Positions 34,701-46,884 of a stretch of 64,000 nt of DNA are shown here, piece after piece. Numbering within the stretch: position 1 is the stretch's first letter; the number at the start of each line of letters is the position of its first letter. The stretch lies in NCBI GenBank assembly GCA_033030425.1, contig JAUFSD010000021.1:248001-312000 (forward strand), given 5' to 3'. This DNA is from Verpa conica. Lineage: Eukaryota > Ascomycota > Pezizomycetes > Pezizales > Morchellaceae. Both the position numbers and the translations under genes were made by a program. The notes under the pieces were generated by a model. It made no database searches, was not told the DNA's origin, and worked only from the letters and a program-made list of their open reading frames with translations.

Positions 34701-35427
34701 AACAGGCTCCGTATGCTTCTTTTACTAAATATTAACTCTAATACTATAATAAAAAAAGCATCAGCGTCAGCGTGTCCATCAAAAGCACTAAGGGCGTACT
34801 TGGTATAGTATTACGTACCTTGATAGGCACCCCAAAAATTTGCCCAAGTACCTTTCGGTTCGGTAATGGCTCACTAATGATCTCCTCTTGAAGCTTGTGA
34901 CTATTTCTGCGGTGCCCTCTATGTTTTATCCAGGCGCCCTCTATAGAGCACAATGCCAGAATACTCAGTGTCCTTCATGTATGGAATCAGACGATAGGGT
35001 AGATGTGATTACTCGCCGGCTGATGACCTGTTAATACGTTGTTGATCATAACAAAGGATATAAAGTCCGGATTGTCTCTTTGTGTTGTAGGATCGTTCAT
35101 TTGATTTGCGTTGCTGGGGAATGGTTTTCTTTGCTGCCGTCTCTAGGGTATTGATGACACTAGGTGTTAGGTTCTTACACCAAATATCACTCGGGTAACC
35201 TTTCACAACCACACCTAACTCGTGCCAGCACCACATCAAGCCATGTCAATGTTACAGCACCAAAGACTTATTAATGTCCGATTTCAATTTCAATTTCCTA
35301 TTCGGCCAGGTTCTCTGATATACAAAAAAAAGCTCATGCTACTAAAGAAAGAAAGAAAGAAAGAAAGAAAGAAAAGCCAGAATCCCTTAAAACACTCCCA
35401 CTCCCACTCCCATCACGTAAGTGCAGT
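31787..35427. other. Intergenic, 3.6 kb
   Basis: No gene recognised. The CT-rich stretch next to 31787 is probably the Acinus 5' region. From 32.1 kb the sequence is AT-rich. Four CAGGAA(C/T)G(C/T)(C/T)-like motifs occur at about 33717-33815. A (GAAA)n run lies at 35344-35374. Confidence 0.45.
35344..35374. repeat. (GAAA)n microsatellite
   Basis: About seven GAAA units just beyond the 3' end of CPA1. A similar run lies in intron 2 of the ETF-beta gene (near 28180-28198). Confidence 0.75.
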
Positions 35428-37067
35428 TTAGACAGCAGCAGCAGCAGCTTCCTTAGCTCCAATATCCGCCTTCGCGCTCGCAGCCCTCCTCTCAACTTCC
35501 CTCAAAACGTGGCCTGGCGCAACACCAACCCTCTGCTTACTCAAGATATCAACCAAGAGGGGGCTAGGCCTTCCAACCCTTCCAGGGGCGGAGGCACTCT
35601 GTTCTGCCTTAAAGGCTGCGACTTGATTGAGGTAGTCATCAAAGAGAAAGCTAGAATCAAGGGGGCCACCCTTGGCTTCGGGATGGAATTGAATAGACAT
35701 AATAGGTCGAGAAGTGTGGATAATTCCTGTGGCACAGAGTTAATATTGTATGTAGCAGGGGGAAAGGTGTTACAAACCCTCGTTAGACCCATCGTTAAGG
35801 TTGACAAAGTATTCCTTCCAGTCAGCAGTAGGAAGGGTGGACATATCAATAGCATATCCATGGTTCTGGGAAGTAATATGACAACGTCCAGTGGTGAGGT
35901 CAAGCGCAGGGATGTTGTGGGCACGGTTTCCGTACTTCAACTTAATGGTCTTGGCACCTGCAGCGAGGGCAAGAAGCTGGTGTCCGAGACAGATACCCAT
36001 GATAGGGCCAGTATAGGTCTCCATCATCTTACGAAGATGGTAGACAGTCGTAGCACAGTGAGTTGGGTCACCGGGACCGTTGGAGCTACATATTACAATG
36101 TCAATGACTCATTATCCAGAAAAACCACGGAGGGGAAGACAAACATGAAAACACCATCAAAGTGGTGCGCAACTTTGTGGATAGGATAGTCCCAGGGGAA
36201 GCAAGTAACGCTTGATCCCCTGCTAACCAAACTCCTCAAAATATTCTCTTTAACACCACAATCGATGACTGCAACGTGGCAGTCACCGGTAGCACTCGCA
36301 ACATGGAACGGTGCCTTTGTGGACACCTTCGCAACTAAATTGATCTGTTCAGGATCGACAAACGCCTCATCCTGATCCGCATCGTACTCCTCTCCAATAG
36401 TGATTCTTGCGAGAGAAGAACCCTGCTCACGGAGGTACGTGACAATGGCCCTAGTATCAACACCAGTGATGGCAGGAACACCCTCACGAGCACACCAATT
36501 ACCGAGGGACTCAACTGCAGTCCAGTGAGAGTATTTCTCGGCGACATCGGCAACGACAACACCAATGGCTTGGAGATGAGGAGACTCAAAATACTTTAGG
36601 AGGCCATCTTGGTCACGTGCATCAGAGGGGACACCGTAATTTCCAATGAGCGGCTGGGTGAAGACGAGGATCTGACCACGATAAGAAGGGTCTGTGAGTG
36701 CTTCAGGGTACCCAACGAGGGCAGTTGAGAAGACTGCTTCGCCGGAGGTGTTGGATCGTGCACCGAAGGATTTTCCGTGGAAGATAGGACCGTTCTAGGG
36801 GTTCTCAGTCAGTACCGGGAATCAAATGGGAGCGTGCATGAGTCATTGGGCTGCAGTTGATCAGGTAGACGTTCGAGATAGAAGAAAACTCACTCTAATG
36901 GTAAAAGTTGCCCTGTCGTGGCTGACAGGAGTGCTCTTCTTCCTCTCCGGCTGTGGCATCTGCCTCCCAGCGCTTCCAGTAACGGTAGCAAGATTCCTGA
37001 CCTGCCTCAAGCCATTGAAGCGGGAAGTGGCATTGAGGCCCTTGGCAAAGATTTGACGGGCAAACAT
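35428..37067 (-). CDS. CPA1: Arginine-specific carbamoyl-phosphate synthase, small (glutaminase) subunit
   Basis: Model: complement of join 35428-35726, 35778-36085, 36145-36794, 36894-37067 (476 aa). Residues 1 to about 30 ([20 protein letters not shown]...) look like a mitochondrial presequence, as in Neurospora arg-2. The small-subunit N-terminal domain follows ([27 protein letters not shown]). The class I amidotransferase domain has the Cys307 nucleophile in [10 protein letters not shown] and His392/Glu394 in [10 protein letters not shown], so the triad is complete. It supplies ammonia from glutamine to the large subunit for citrulline and arginine synthesis. All three introns (51, 59, 99 nt) join conserved blocks in frame, for example FDGVFI-SNGPGDP. 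Expression is probably controlled by the attenuator uORF upstream. Confidence 0.96.
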
Positions 37068-37189
37068 ATTCGTGATTTTATTCGGCAGGTGAAGGAAGAA
37101 AGGAATGCCCTAGGCAGCGGAGATGATAGTGATATGTGGTGTTTCCTGTATGAAGATGATGTAATTTCGTTTATATGTGATTGCTTGTT

Positions 37190-37599
37190 TTAATAGGAGC
37201 TGTTCTTCCAGATGTGATCTACAGGCAGGAAGAAGGTTATGTTAGCCCCGCACACCAAATACTTGAGGCTCCCTCAGAGGTGGGGTGGAGTGGGGGTATT
37301 TTAATGGGGGTTTCCTTCCCCTGCATACCTGAGAGATAATCCTATAGCAAACACGAAATCAGCACGCAATTCAGACCAATTAATGACGTATGGATATCAA
37401 AAGAAAAACGGATTGATGTAAAAAAAAAGAGGCAAAAAGCTGATGGGGAAATAAAATCCACAAATAGGGCCAAAAAGCCATTCTACTCCACACGGCTGGA
37501 GGAGGGGCAATGCAAAACTGAACTAGTGTGGGCCAGAACTTCATGGAAGCAAAGTAATGCACATACCTGTGAAGTGAATACGGAGGGAACAAATCGCAT
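37190..37599 (-). CDS. Arginine attenuator peptide uORF of CPA1, split in three exons
   Basis: Model: complement of join 37190-37218, 37329-37341, 37567-37599. Exon A encodes MRFVPSVFTSQ and ends at a GTATGT donor. A 13-nt micro-exon encodes DYLS plus the first base of the next codon, between CTATAG and GTATGC. Exon C completes DHIWKNSSY and a TAA stop. The result is 24 residues with Asp12 and Trp19 at the positions known from the Neurospora peptide. The family works by stalling the ribosome at the uORF stop when arginine is high, blocking initiation at CPA1 and promoting mRNA decay. The uORF stop lies 122 nt before the CPA1 start. The second intron has a GCTAAC branch and the first GCTGAT. 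The exact length and conservation make chance assembly unlikely. Confidence 0.88.
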
Positions 37600-38967
37600 A
37601 CGGGCGACTTTCAATTGCAAGAGATCTCCTTTGTATTAATTGAAAGGAAGATGACTCGAGCAGTTTTTATCTGTGGGAAATCTTCACTTTACCAACTTGG
37701 GGTTGGTCAAGGGTGGCTGTTTGAAAAGGAGGAGAGAAAATTTTCAGAAGTAGGCTCTTTCTTTTGCAGGCTGTAGTCGTGATATACTCGAGTGGGGGGG
37801 GGAGAGATCCGGTGGACTTTATGGGCTGCGAAGAGATCCTCTGAGGCAAAAAAATTACAGGGAAGGAACCCGAGCAGCGATGTTAAGTTGAGGTTGGTGC
37901 GTAACTTTCCTGCGCGGGGGGGAGAGGGAGGGGAGATGACAACGCAGCCATTGGCCAATGTCTCGGTTCCGATCAGTGGCCTGGGCACTTGCATAATCCC
38001 TCCTCGGACCTGCAATACCACGACAACAGTTAGTTTTCTTGATTTCATGTCGCACTCACCGATAGAGTACATACATAGGTACAGTTTGCCTGTGATCATG
38101 AATGCTTTTTCTCTGCCGGTTTGAAATTATTATTACATGTATGTACCCCAGAACTTGAGAAAAACAACTTTCCCTGGACCCTGAGTACAGTACGGTACCT
38201 TATCCGCATTCAACTACCTTGCTCGTGACACAGGGCTCCGGTATTTAGCAACCTGAGATCTCGGTTCACCTTATAAGATTTGACGCATTCTGTATGCACG
38301 TCATAATTTGTAATTAGGAATGCATGAGGATTGATGGAAAATATCTTATCAATACTATTGTTTCGATATGCCGTACGTGTAGGCCCCACAAAGCGGCTCG
38401 GAAACAAACCAGCCGGAGCATGGAACAAAGAACAAAGCAGCCACATATATTTAGCCCGTTATCGCCCAGTTCCATCACCTTGGTTAATGCGCCACCCGGA
38501 TCCCCAACCCGGCTAGATACATACATTACCTGCTTCACATCCGATCACTCGTCTAGGATCCTCAACGCAATGCAATATTGAATGGATGAATGAATTAATT
38601 GGAGCTCTAAGGGCAATTCAATATCTTCTATTAGTGGTAGTCATGAGGTAAGGATTCCAGCAATAATCTTATAATAATAATAATCTCTGCTATATAGGAA
38701 CATGTACATGTATATAGAGCAGCTAACAAAAAAGGCAATAAGGCCTGCTCTACAGTCTCCAGAAGAGCTCTGCCACCAATTGGCCTCGAGTATACCTACA
38801 AAACCCGCCAAGGCCATAGTGCTCAGTGATATATACCATTCATCACCTACCCTATTCCTATCCATACACAATATCCGCCTGTCAAAAACCCTCAAGACTC
38901 TCGGTCTTTATATATCCACACCGCTTCGCTAGTTTTATTAGTGTCATAACCTTCCGCATTCCTTCTG
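37600..38967. other. CPA1 promoter region and RMT2 3' flank
   Basis: No other gene seen. The sequence before 37599 should hold the CPA1 promoter. No confident Gcn4/CPC1 site (TGACTC) was picked out by eye. Confidence 0.4.
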
Positions 38968-40257
38968 TCACCCTAGGAATTCACAAATCGGCAACTTATA
39001 CTCTGGAATTACCCAATATCTCCTCCTGACTCCATCCCACACTTTACCACCCTCCTCCATGTCATCTTCATCCTCGCCATCTTTCTTTAAAGGTATAACC
39101 TCCCACTTAGTTTCTAGCCCCGCCTCAAACATGTCCATCGCAACTACGCGAGTGTAAACATCATATGAAATCCTCCGATCCGCTCCTAGCCCGTGGAAGA
39201 AGCTGAATTTACCGCCTTCCGCCACGGGAGCCAGGAGTGCGATCACGTATTCACTGAAGAAGTTACGAAGTTCGTCATAGGACTCGGCGAAAGTATCAAA
39301 GTAGATAGCGTGGAATGTTACACCTTTGTTTATTAGGCCCGGGAGAACCTGCTGCTAGTTAGAAATCGAGCGATAAAATAGGATGGGGAAAGCTGCACAT
39401 ACATCTTGCCATCTTCCTTCAAGAATCTCAATGCCTTCCTTCTTATCCCACCCATCTTCCTTCATCTTTTTCAGCACATCTGGATGCGGTTCAACAATAA
39501 CATGCTGACTCGGTTTCTTCGCCTGGAAAAAACCATCTATTATCCCCATCCCAAATCCAATATTCAGAATCCTCTTTCCCTCAGCCTTTCCAACAAGCGC
39601 TGCCACACTCTTCTCCATAATTCCTCTCTCCCACTCCATCATAACCCCGTTATTATCCGAGTCAAGCAGCTTATCGTCATGGTATGTCAACCTTGAGGCT
39701 AGATAATCCTTCGAATTCACATCCTTCACCTCCTTCACCTCCTCCGGTTCCAGCTCCAGCTGCGTCACCTCTGTCTGTGGTGTTCCTACAGTCTCCTGTA
39801 CCAACTCTGTCTCATCCCCCCCCTCACCACCTTCACCACCCTCTATACTCTCCTCTTCACCCCCACTAAGCTCCTCATATCCTCCCAATCTCCCCAGGAT
39901 TAACTCAGCTCTCACACCAGCCTCTACCATAATCTCATACAAGCTCGTCAATCCTAACCGGTCTGCAATACACCCTGGCGTCTCGCCACTCACATCCAAA
40001 TCATTCCATATCGCGCCGTTCTGCAACAACAACTTTAGCGTCTCCTCGGCAGCCTTCAACTCTTCTTCCGTATCCCCTGGCGTACAAGACGCAACCGCAA
40101 CATGTAATGCCGTCTGTCGCGTCTCTGGGTCAAAAACATTCGCAGATGTAGTTTTGAGCAATGATTCAACGACGGGGATGTTGTGATCTGTTGCTGCGAG
40201 AAGGAGCATTGTTGATGCTGGATCTGTTGGGCTATTTACTGGAATAGTAGTTGCCAT
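38968..40257 (-). CDS. RMT2: Protein arginine N-methyltransferase 2 (delta-N type) with ankyrin repeats
   Basis: Model: complement of join 38968-39348, 39403-40257 (411 aa). Residues about 15-120 are ankyrin-like (TALHVAVASC, LLLQNGAIWNDLDVSGETPG). An acidic Gly/Glu-rich linker follows (about 130-180). The methyltransferase has YLASRLTYHDDKLLD, SAM-binding motif I ILNIGFGMGIIDGFFQ (about 230-245), HVIVEPHPDVL and HAIYFDTFAE. This architecture is specific to fungal/plant RMT2, which methylates the delta nitrogen of arginine, for example on ribosomal protein uL11 in yeast. The 54-nt intron (GTATGT, CTAACTAGCAGCAG) restores GRWQD-VLPGL. The tandem AGCAGCAG acceptor could add one or two Gln residues. 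Length is normal. Confidence 0.95.
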
Positions 40258-42735
40258 TTTTGGTCTTTAGTTCCTCTCCTCGAATAGTTTTAGCTCTTGT
40301 TTTTTAATTTCGGCTTGGTCGGGGTGATCGAAGGTGGAGTTTATGCCCGGGGAAGTGATATTTGGGAGCTTCGAATTTGGGAGATGATTTGAGATGAGGT
40401 GGGGCTGATAGGGAAGGTGGGGCTATGCAGAGCGGGATTGGTTACCCGGTCGTTGGGCCACACAACAGTTATGAGTGTAACACAGCTGGGACATCTACAT
40501 CAAGCATGAACATGGGTCTTTCTATTCCAGTACTGAGCAGGATTCTTTCACCAAAGAGCCTATGTTGGCATATGACCACACATTCGAGTTGGAATGACGT
40601 TTATCTTCCCTATCAAAGATTTTATCTCCCTCAGACTATATTTCCCGACAAACCTCTTATACTTGTTAATCAGTGCTACCCAATCTTGCTCTAAGCCACC
40701 ATATCTCAGTAATATATCAAGGGCATATCTTATTGTCTGACCTTTTAGAAGAGATACTTGTTTGTCGCTAACTATTTAAGTAATCAAAACCTAGAGAAAA
40801 CATCAAAATTGGCTTCCTCATCCTTCGTAAGGTTTAGAGGGACAATGTGTTATGGAATAATATACTATAATCAACCCTGGGGTCATACTAGTATATTTCG
40901 GTGGCTGTGATGGATACTGGTGGCGGAGGAGTATAGCACTGCTTATTGGGTTGGTAGTCTATGGCACTATGAGCGAAGAGGTCCACCAACTATAAGTATC
41001 CAGGCATTAGAAACGACCAATACCATGCTTCATCCGTCTAGGCATGAGTGATTTCACACAAAAATCAAAAGCCATTTTATAAATCACTAAAACCAGTACC
41101 GGAGCCCGCCGAACACTTGCGGCACTCCCACAAATGACCCAAGGTAAGCTCTAGAGGCACTTATACTCAAGGGTTTAAGAATTATACTCAAAATATTTAG
41201 GATAATAATACCTATGTCCACCGTCAATACACTCTGCCTCTACCTCGATTACACCAAAGTCAACTATCACACATTTCGCACGGCCTTAGACCTTTTCTTA
41301 ACCTCGGAAGGAAACAGTCATCACGTGATGTGTCCTACATATGGTATATATTAATATGCTTATGTTACAACATGAACTCAATAGCAGCTTCGTACATATG
41401 TTATCCCCAAAATCCAGTGGTCTATAAGAGTCCGCAGAACTAAAACTAGTCTTAGTCCAGGTTATAGTGCAGATATCCGAACTAGACAGGGTTACATACG
41501 ATGTTTCGCATTTTTTAGGATGCATTATATAGTTCCGTAGGATATAGTGGGTTTGATTGACCTAAAACGGTGAGACATGGGGGCGGGAACACATCTTACT
41601 GTTATTTTAGCCTTGTGTTAGCAAGTCATGTGGCTGAAGAGTGGGCGAGAAAGGTGACTTTGTTGAGCAGACATTAGCCATGGCACGAGAACGGTGGTCT
41701 AATCAGGAGCTAGGGGAGTTTGCCAGATGGCTGGGATCTAAGGAGGGGAGCGAGAGGATCTTTAAGGGCCTTCCTCATGTACATATTTACATAGAGAGAA
41801 TAACATCTATAACAAGGTAGAATATACTAGGAGCCCTGAGTTTAAAGAGCCCTAAATGTTAGGGGTTCTTTATTCTTCTTGTCACCTCTGCTCTCGATTT
41901 CCCGTACTACCTTTACTTCACCAGTCCATTGAATAAATGTTACTGCCTTCTCATTTTTATTGACAAATAAACCGCTACTTCCACATATTATTATTCACTC
42001 ATTCACCCATTCAAACTCCATCCTGTATTTATGACTAATGCATTCAACCTCCACCCCTTTACCTTAGCCCTAGGGCTCCATGTATTTATGAATAATCATC
42101 ATCATCATCAACCTCCACCCCTTACTCCCCGAGTGACCACTTATGAAAAAAACACCTGCCGCCCTAATCACGTGAGAGGAGGCCGGGTAACTAACATGCA
42201 AGTACAACTTGCAGTTTAATCAAAATGTGGTCGTGGGCGTGAAGTACTTGCGGGGTGTCACAATATTATTTTATCCCAGACTGAGTGGTGTGCATAATAG
42301 TTTTTTTTTTTTAGCGACAAATAATATTTATCGCTTGAGATATGTCACAGAGACCACGTATTTTACCAGTTTGATGAACCCCCGCCTCTCTCTCTCTTGA
42401 GGTCAATTGGTATCAAGCCTATCTCGTCCCATCCATCCATACCATTCATTCCTCCCCACATCCGTCAACAGAAACAAAAGTCCAACCCCATCGTCTTCAA
42501 TGCACCCCCTCCCCCTACCCCCCTCCCCATTCCCCTTCCCCCACACATGCAAAGTAGAAAGAAAACCCAAATTCAGCAACTTTTCTGTAGATTGTTTACT
42601 ATAAATTACCGTAGTAAGCCGTCTAACGCCGCCTACGCCATTTTTTTTTTACCACCAGACACAAATCCCAACCCTTCCCACCAAAAAAAGATCAGGCCTG
42701 GTCGTGAATCTTGGCCCCGCTAGAAAGTTGATAAA
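40258..42735. other. Intergenic between RMT2 and LSM12
   Basis: No gene recognised. One TCACGTGA palindrome lies at 41321-41328. The (CAT)n-like stretch near 42095-42110 is a simple repeat. Confidence 0.45.
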
Positions 42736-43586
42736 CTACCCGCCCTTTCTCTCTCCCGAAACTGGTGTAACGGACCTCCGAGCTGTTTCGAGCTTTTTTC
42801 GTTCTCCCTCGAGCTAGATTATGTCAGCCAGTACTCCTTCCGGGAGTAGGGGAGAGGATACTTACAACCCTCTTGACTCGATTCAAGGCGTTCTTATCCT
42901 GCGACCTCACTCTATCGGGTGTGTAAGGTTCATCAATAACCACATTTTCCAACACCACAATCTGCTTCTCGTGCCATCGGCAGGGCATCCTAGGAGCGTA
43001 TCAGCACCGTAAAGTAAAGAAATACAAGAAAGAAAAAACCTACAGCCTTGCCAAAGCATCATAAATATCCTGTCCCTCACCAGTGACCCCAACCCCCTTA
43101 TTAGCAACTCTCTCTGCCTCCGCTTTCGCAGTTTCCTTCTCTTTTCCCTGCAGCGTGCCTAGGTTGATGGGGCCGATCTTTGGCTCTGCATTCGTGAATG
43201 GTGTGTTGGTGCGTTGCTGCTTATTGGGATTACCGAGGACTGTCACCTCTTTCAGGAACGAGATCTTGAGGATCCGGTAGTCGGCTGGTGAGCTTGGGCT
43301 GTTGGAGGTGGGGTTCTGTGATAGTGCGAGAGTAGAGGTGAGGGGGTCGTAGGAATAGATCGTGCCTTCGTAAGTATCGTCGATTATAGTATGGACGCGG
43401 ACGCTGGAAGGGGGGGTCAAGTTAGTGGGGAGAGAGTGGGGTGTGGAAGAGAGTGGGAGGCAGGTACCGGAGACCAATGGCCCAGTCGAGAGCAGCAATG
43501 TTCGCACCGGCACCTCCGCTGAAGCTAGGGCTGTTGGCAGGGACACTACCGCCACGGCCACCGGAGGATTGACGTCGGTTGTCCAT
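42736..43586 (-). CDS. LSM12: LSM12-like RNA-binding protein (LSM and anticodon-binding-like domains)
   Basis: Model: complement of join 42736-42813, 42866-42989, 43044-43403, 43468-43586 (226 aa). The start MDNRRQSSGGRGGSVPANS leads into the LSM12 LSM domain (LDWAIGLRVRVHTIIDDTYE, then GTIYSYDPLTSTLAL and ILKISFLKEVTVL, about 35-100). After a Lys/Ala-rich linker comes the AD domain (GQDIYDALARL, then MPCRWHEKQIVVLENVVID and PYTPDRVRSQDKNALNRVKRV). The last exon gives LEGERKKLETARRS. All introns are 52-64 nt with good signals. The raw frame 43040-43561 misses both the true N-terminus and the AD domain because it runs through introns. LSM12 proteins associate with Pbp1/ataxin-2 complexes and polysomes. 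Confidence 0.9.
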
Positions 43587-46500
43587 CGTGTTGATAAAAG
43601 AAAAAAAGAGAGAGAAAGAAAAGAAGAAAAGAAATAAAGCCCCTCTCCGTGAAGTTGATTTCAGCTTATACTTATGCTGCCTGCCTGCCTGTCGTGCGAC
43701 TCAAAAAGTATTCCAGACACAACCCTTATGTACGTAGCGACGATCACCGGAGTTCCCACGACTCGTTTCGCACAGACCACGAAAGGATCTGCGGCAGGTT
43801 TGAGGGGAGTGGCTGTCGCGATGGCAGGAGTTTGTATGGTAACTTCCTGCGATGCGATGGGGGGTGTTGGTGGGTTGAAACTCGGGAGGTGATGGTGAGG
43901 CTGGACCCGTTGCGGTGAGATCGGCGGTGCAAGCGGTGGACGAAAGGGGAAAGGGACCAACCCCTTACGAAGAGAATAGAGAAGAAAGGGAACGAGAGAA
44001 CCAGCAATTGGAACAAAACTACATGTATTTAACTGTGAATCTTGAAGGAAAAGCCCCCTCTGGCTGTGGAGAGAAGAACGTCACACCTGCAGCTGGAAAG
44101 CTCCAATAAGAGAGTCCGTCGGAACAGGAACAGAACCAATGAGAAGTGAACAAGAAAGAATGGGATGAACGGAAGAATGGGAAAGATATGTAGAGAAGGA
44201 GAAAGACCAGAATACACGCATATATCCCCATCTTTTATATAATATACAGGTACATATACCTTCAGGGTGATACACATGTACTGTACATAGATGCACATAC
44301 GGGCACCCGTCAGGCGGTACTGGCGCCATCACTCGGCATATCTTAGTCATGGTCAACACTCAACGTCAACTACATCCTTTGTTCTCTTATTCTACAGCTA
44401 TTTCAGAAAGAGTTTTCAGAAGGTCTCTGCGGTTCATTCACAACAAGTTTTACTTTCCTTCTGGTATGTTTTCCTGCCAATACTTAGCCCCCTCAGCATT
44501 GCAGAACTAATCAGGCAGGTAGGATCCATTAAAAACACAGTGTGGGAATTATCCTATACCATTTGTGGTCTATTAAGACCTACAGCAGGTATCAACGCCA
44601 CCAGGATCTCATTTTTGCACCCACTTTTAAGAGTACGGGGCCACTCTATCGTAAATCTTCTATCAAAAACTAAGAAAATGTATTTCGCCCAGAAATATTG
44701 CACTATTGATGTAGGGACTTCTTCTACTAAGCCGAGAGATATATTCCAGGCCCATCCATGGTTTATCTACTTGCAATAGTGTCCAAAGAATTTTACGACA
44801 CGCAATTCAGCTATAACTAAGAAATCCACGGCCCAGTCCCTGAATCCATCCATACATTCAAGAGCTTATCTAGCAGTAAACCCTATTTACCTCTCTCTTC
44901 ATTGTTGCCCCTTAGTCTCTTTTTATCACCTATCTAACATCACAGCTCTTCTAACTACGTACATATATCAATAGCCAAAGTCGTTTACTCAACAGACCAT
45001 GCAGTACAAGATAAATTACATAAAACCCTTCATTCGGCTCCTACGAACCGGAAATGCAAAAATACAATGATTTGATAGGCTAGCATACACGAACATAAGC
45101 AAAAGCACAGAGATATCTCTATCAATAGGGCCGTAATTCACACATAGTAATTCCCCTTCTCTGTTCATTCTCCTCCCGGCTTAAGCCCTTTATACAGTTT
45201 TTATCTAACCTTTACTATAACTTTAGTTAAACACGCATCGGGCATGCACAAGATACCCACGAGTAATCCCGTCGATTTAGGCTGCTGAGATTCTGTAAAA
45301 ACTCTACTCCACTAGACGCAGCTGAAGGACTATCAGCAGAGTATGCCACAAAAACCCACAGATCAGTGATATCATTGATCACAATATACAGGGGCCTAGA
45401 TAAACTAACAAAGTATACAACTACCCAACCCGAAACTATTCCCCCTATAGAATTTCGGCTAATTAAACCAAATCCCGTGGGAAAAGCTATTTTTTACATC
45501 GTGCATCAACCGAAAGAGACATTTTATAGCAGTAGAAATGTGACTCCAGGACCGGTTCCTAACAACAGAAGAATCCCAAGGAATACTCTAGGCTATAACA
45601 TTCTTGACAGGCATTACTAGAGTACACGACAGAAACTCCCATGAAGTGGCTAGCAGCGACATTAGTAAATACTAAGCTCTACTATTGATATGAACCTGAA
45701 AAACAGAACATGCAGGAGTAGATGGAACCTGAGGTTGGGAAGGAAAAGGAAAAGAGAACGGAAACGGAAATGAAAATAGGAGTTGATCGGTTTACCTAAG
45801 TAACAGTAGATTATTCACCAAAGGCCGAGGTAAGTCACAATTATACCTACTTTAGATGATAAAATAGCTGACATTGTCTTCATTAGAGCCATAATCTATC
45901 ATATAAACGACTAACGAAGATAAAATCAGACTTATTATTTAACGATCATGGTCTAGCTTACTACTTGTTGGTGAGGATAAGTAGGTTAGTCACTAAGCAT
46001 TATACACTCTAGCGCAACATAACTATCTTTAGACATTACACCACAAACAATGTGAGCCACACATAAATAAAGACCTGAATTATCCAGAAAGACGCTATTG
46101 GAGAGTCTCTATTACCACACGAATAAAGACGAAGTCTTTATTCTCATAGCGCAAACACCTATTTTAGATACTTACCCAATACGGTATTGCAAGAATAACT
46201 ACAATTACCGGCATTTCCTACTACATCTATAATCTGATAATATCTCACTGGAAAGCATACATCTCCACATCGACTATTCACAAACTACCAGAGGCCCAAT
46301 CATGCGCAATCACTCGGTATCGCGATCGAAGCGCTAGACCCATTATCCTCAACCGCGACTACCTCCGAAGATTTATGTGCCAGCAAGCTTTCTTTCCGAT
46401 CCTAGAAATTCAATACAGTCTCTCAACCGCTTATTTATATTGCTACTGTTTATGATAGTTATTGTATGTGAACAAGTTAGACTAACGACCAGTGTTTGTT

Positions 46501-46884
46501 CTTGGACGTATTTAAGAAAGTAATAGGAGCTAGTTTTATGATTAAAATAATGGACGGTAAATATAGTCTCAAAGATACCGAATAGTCATTTAGAAGCGAG
46601 AATATACACGTATTGTTTAATTTCTTTTCTCAATTATGTGTGATGATAAAAAGAACCAAATCATGTATAATATAGACTCTTTCAAGATAGGCTAAATATG
46701 TCTAATATCCGAAGTAGCTGAGCAGAAATAATATTCAGTTCACCTAACTTAGTACTGAGTATTCAAATATTAACGACGATCACAGAACCCATCTTTCAGA
46801 CCCCACACACACTTAAGCTGAGAATCTTCAAATCCTATCCCATAAAAATACACTTCATCCAATAATATTTACAAGTCTCATATA
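43587..46884. other. Intergenic between LSM12 and MEF2
   Basis: No gene supported. Overlapping frames at 43649-44016 on both strands reflect GC-rich 5' flank rather than a recognisable protein. An 84-codon plus frame at 45366-45620 and a 162-codon frame at 44291-44779 match nothing I know. Confidence 0.4.

Noticed and set aside
43649..44016. Overlapping frames of 72-99 codons on both strands near the LSM12 5' side
   Set aside because: No recognisable protein, and frames are open on both strands because of base composition; more likely promoter/5' UTR sequence.
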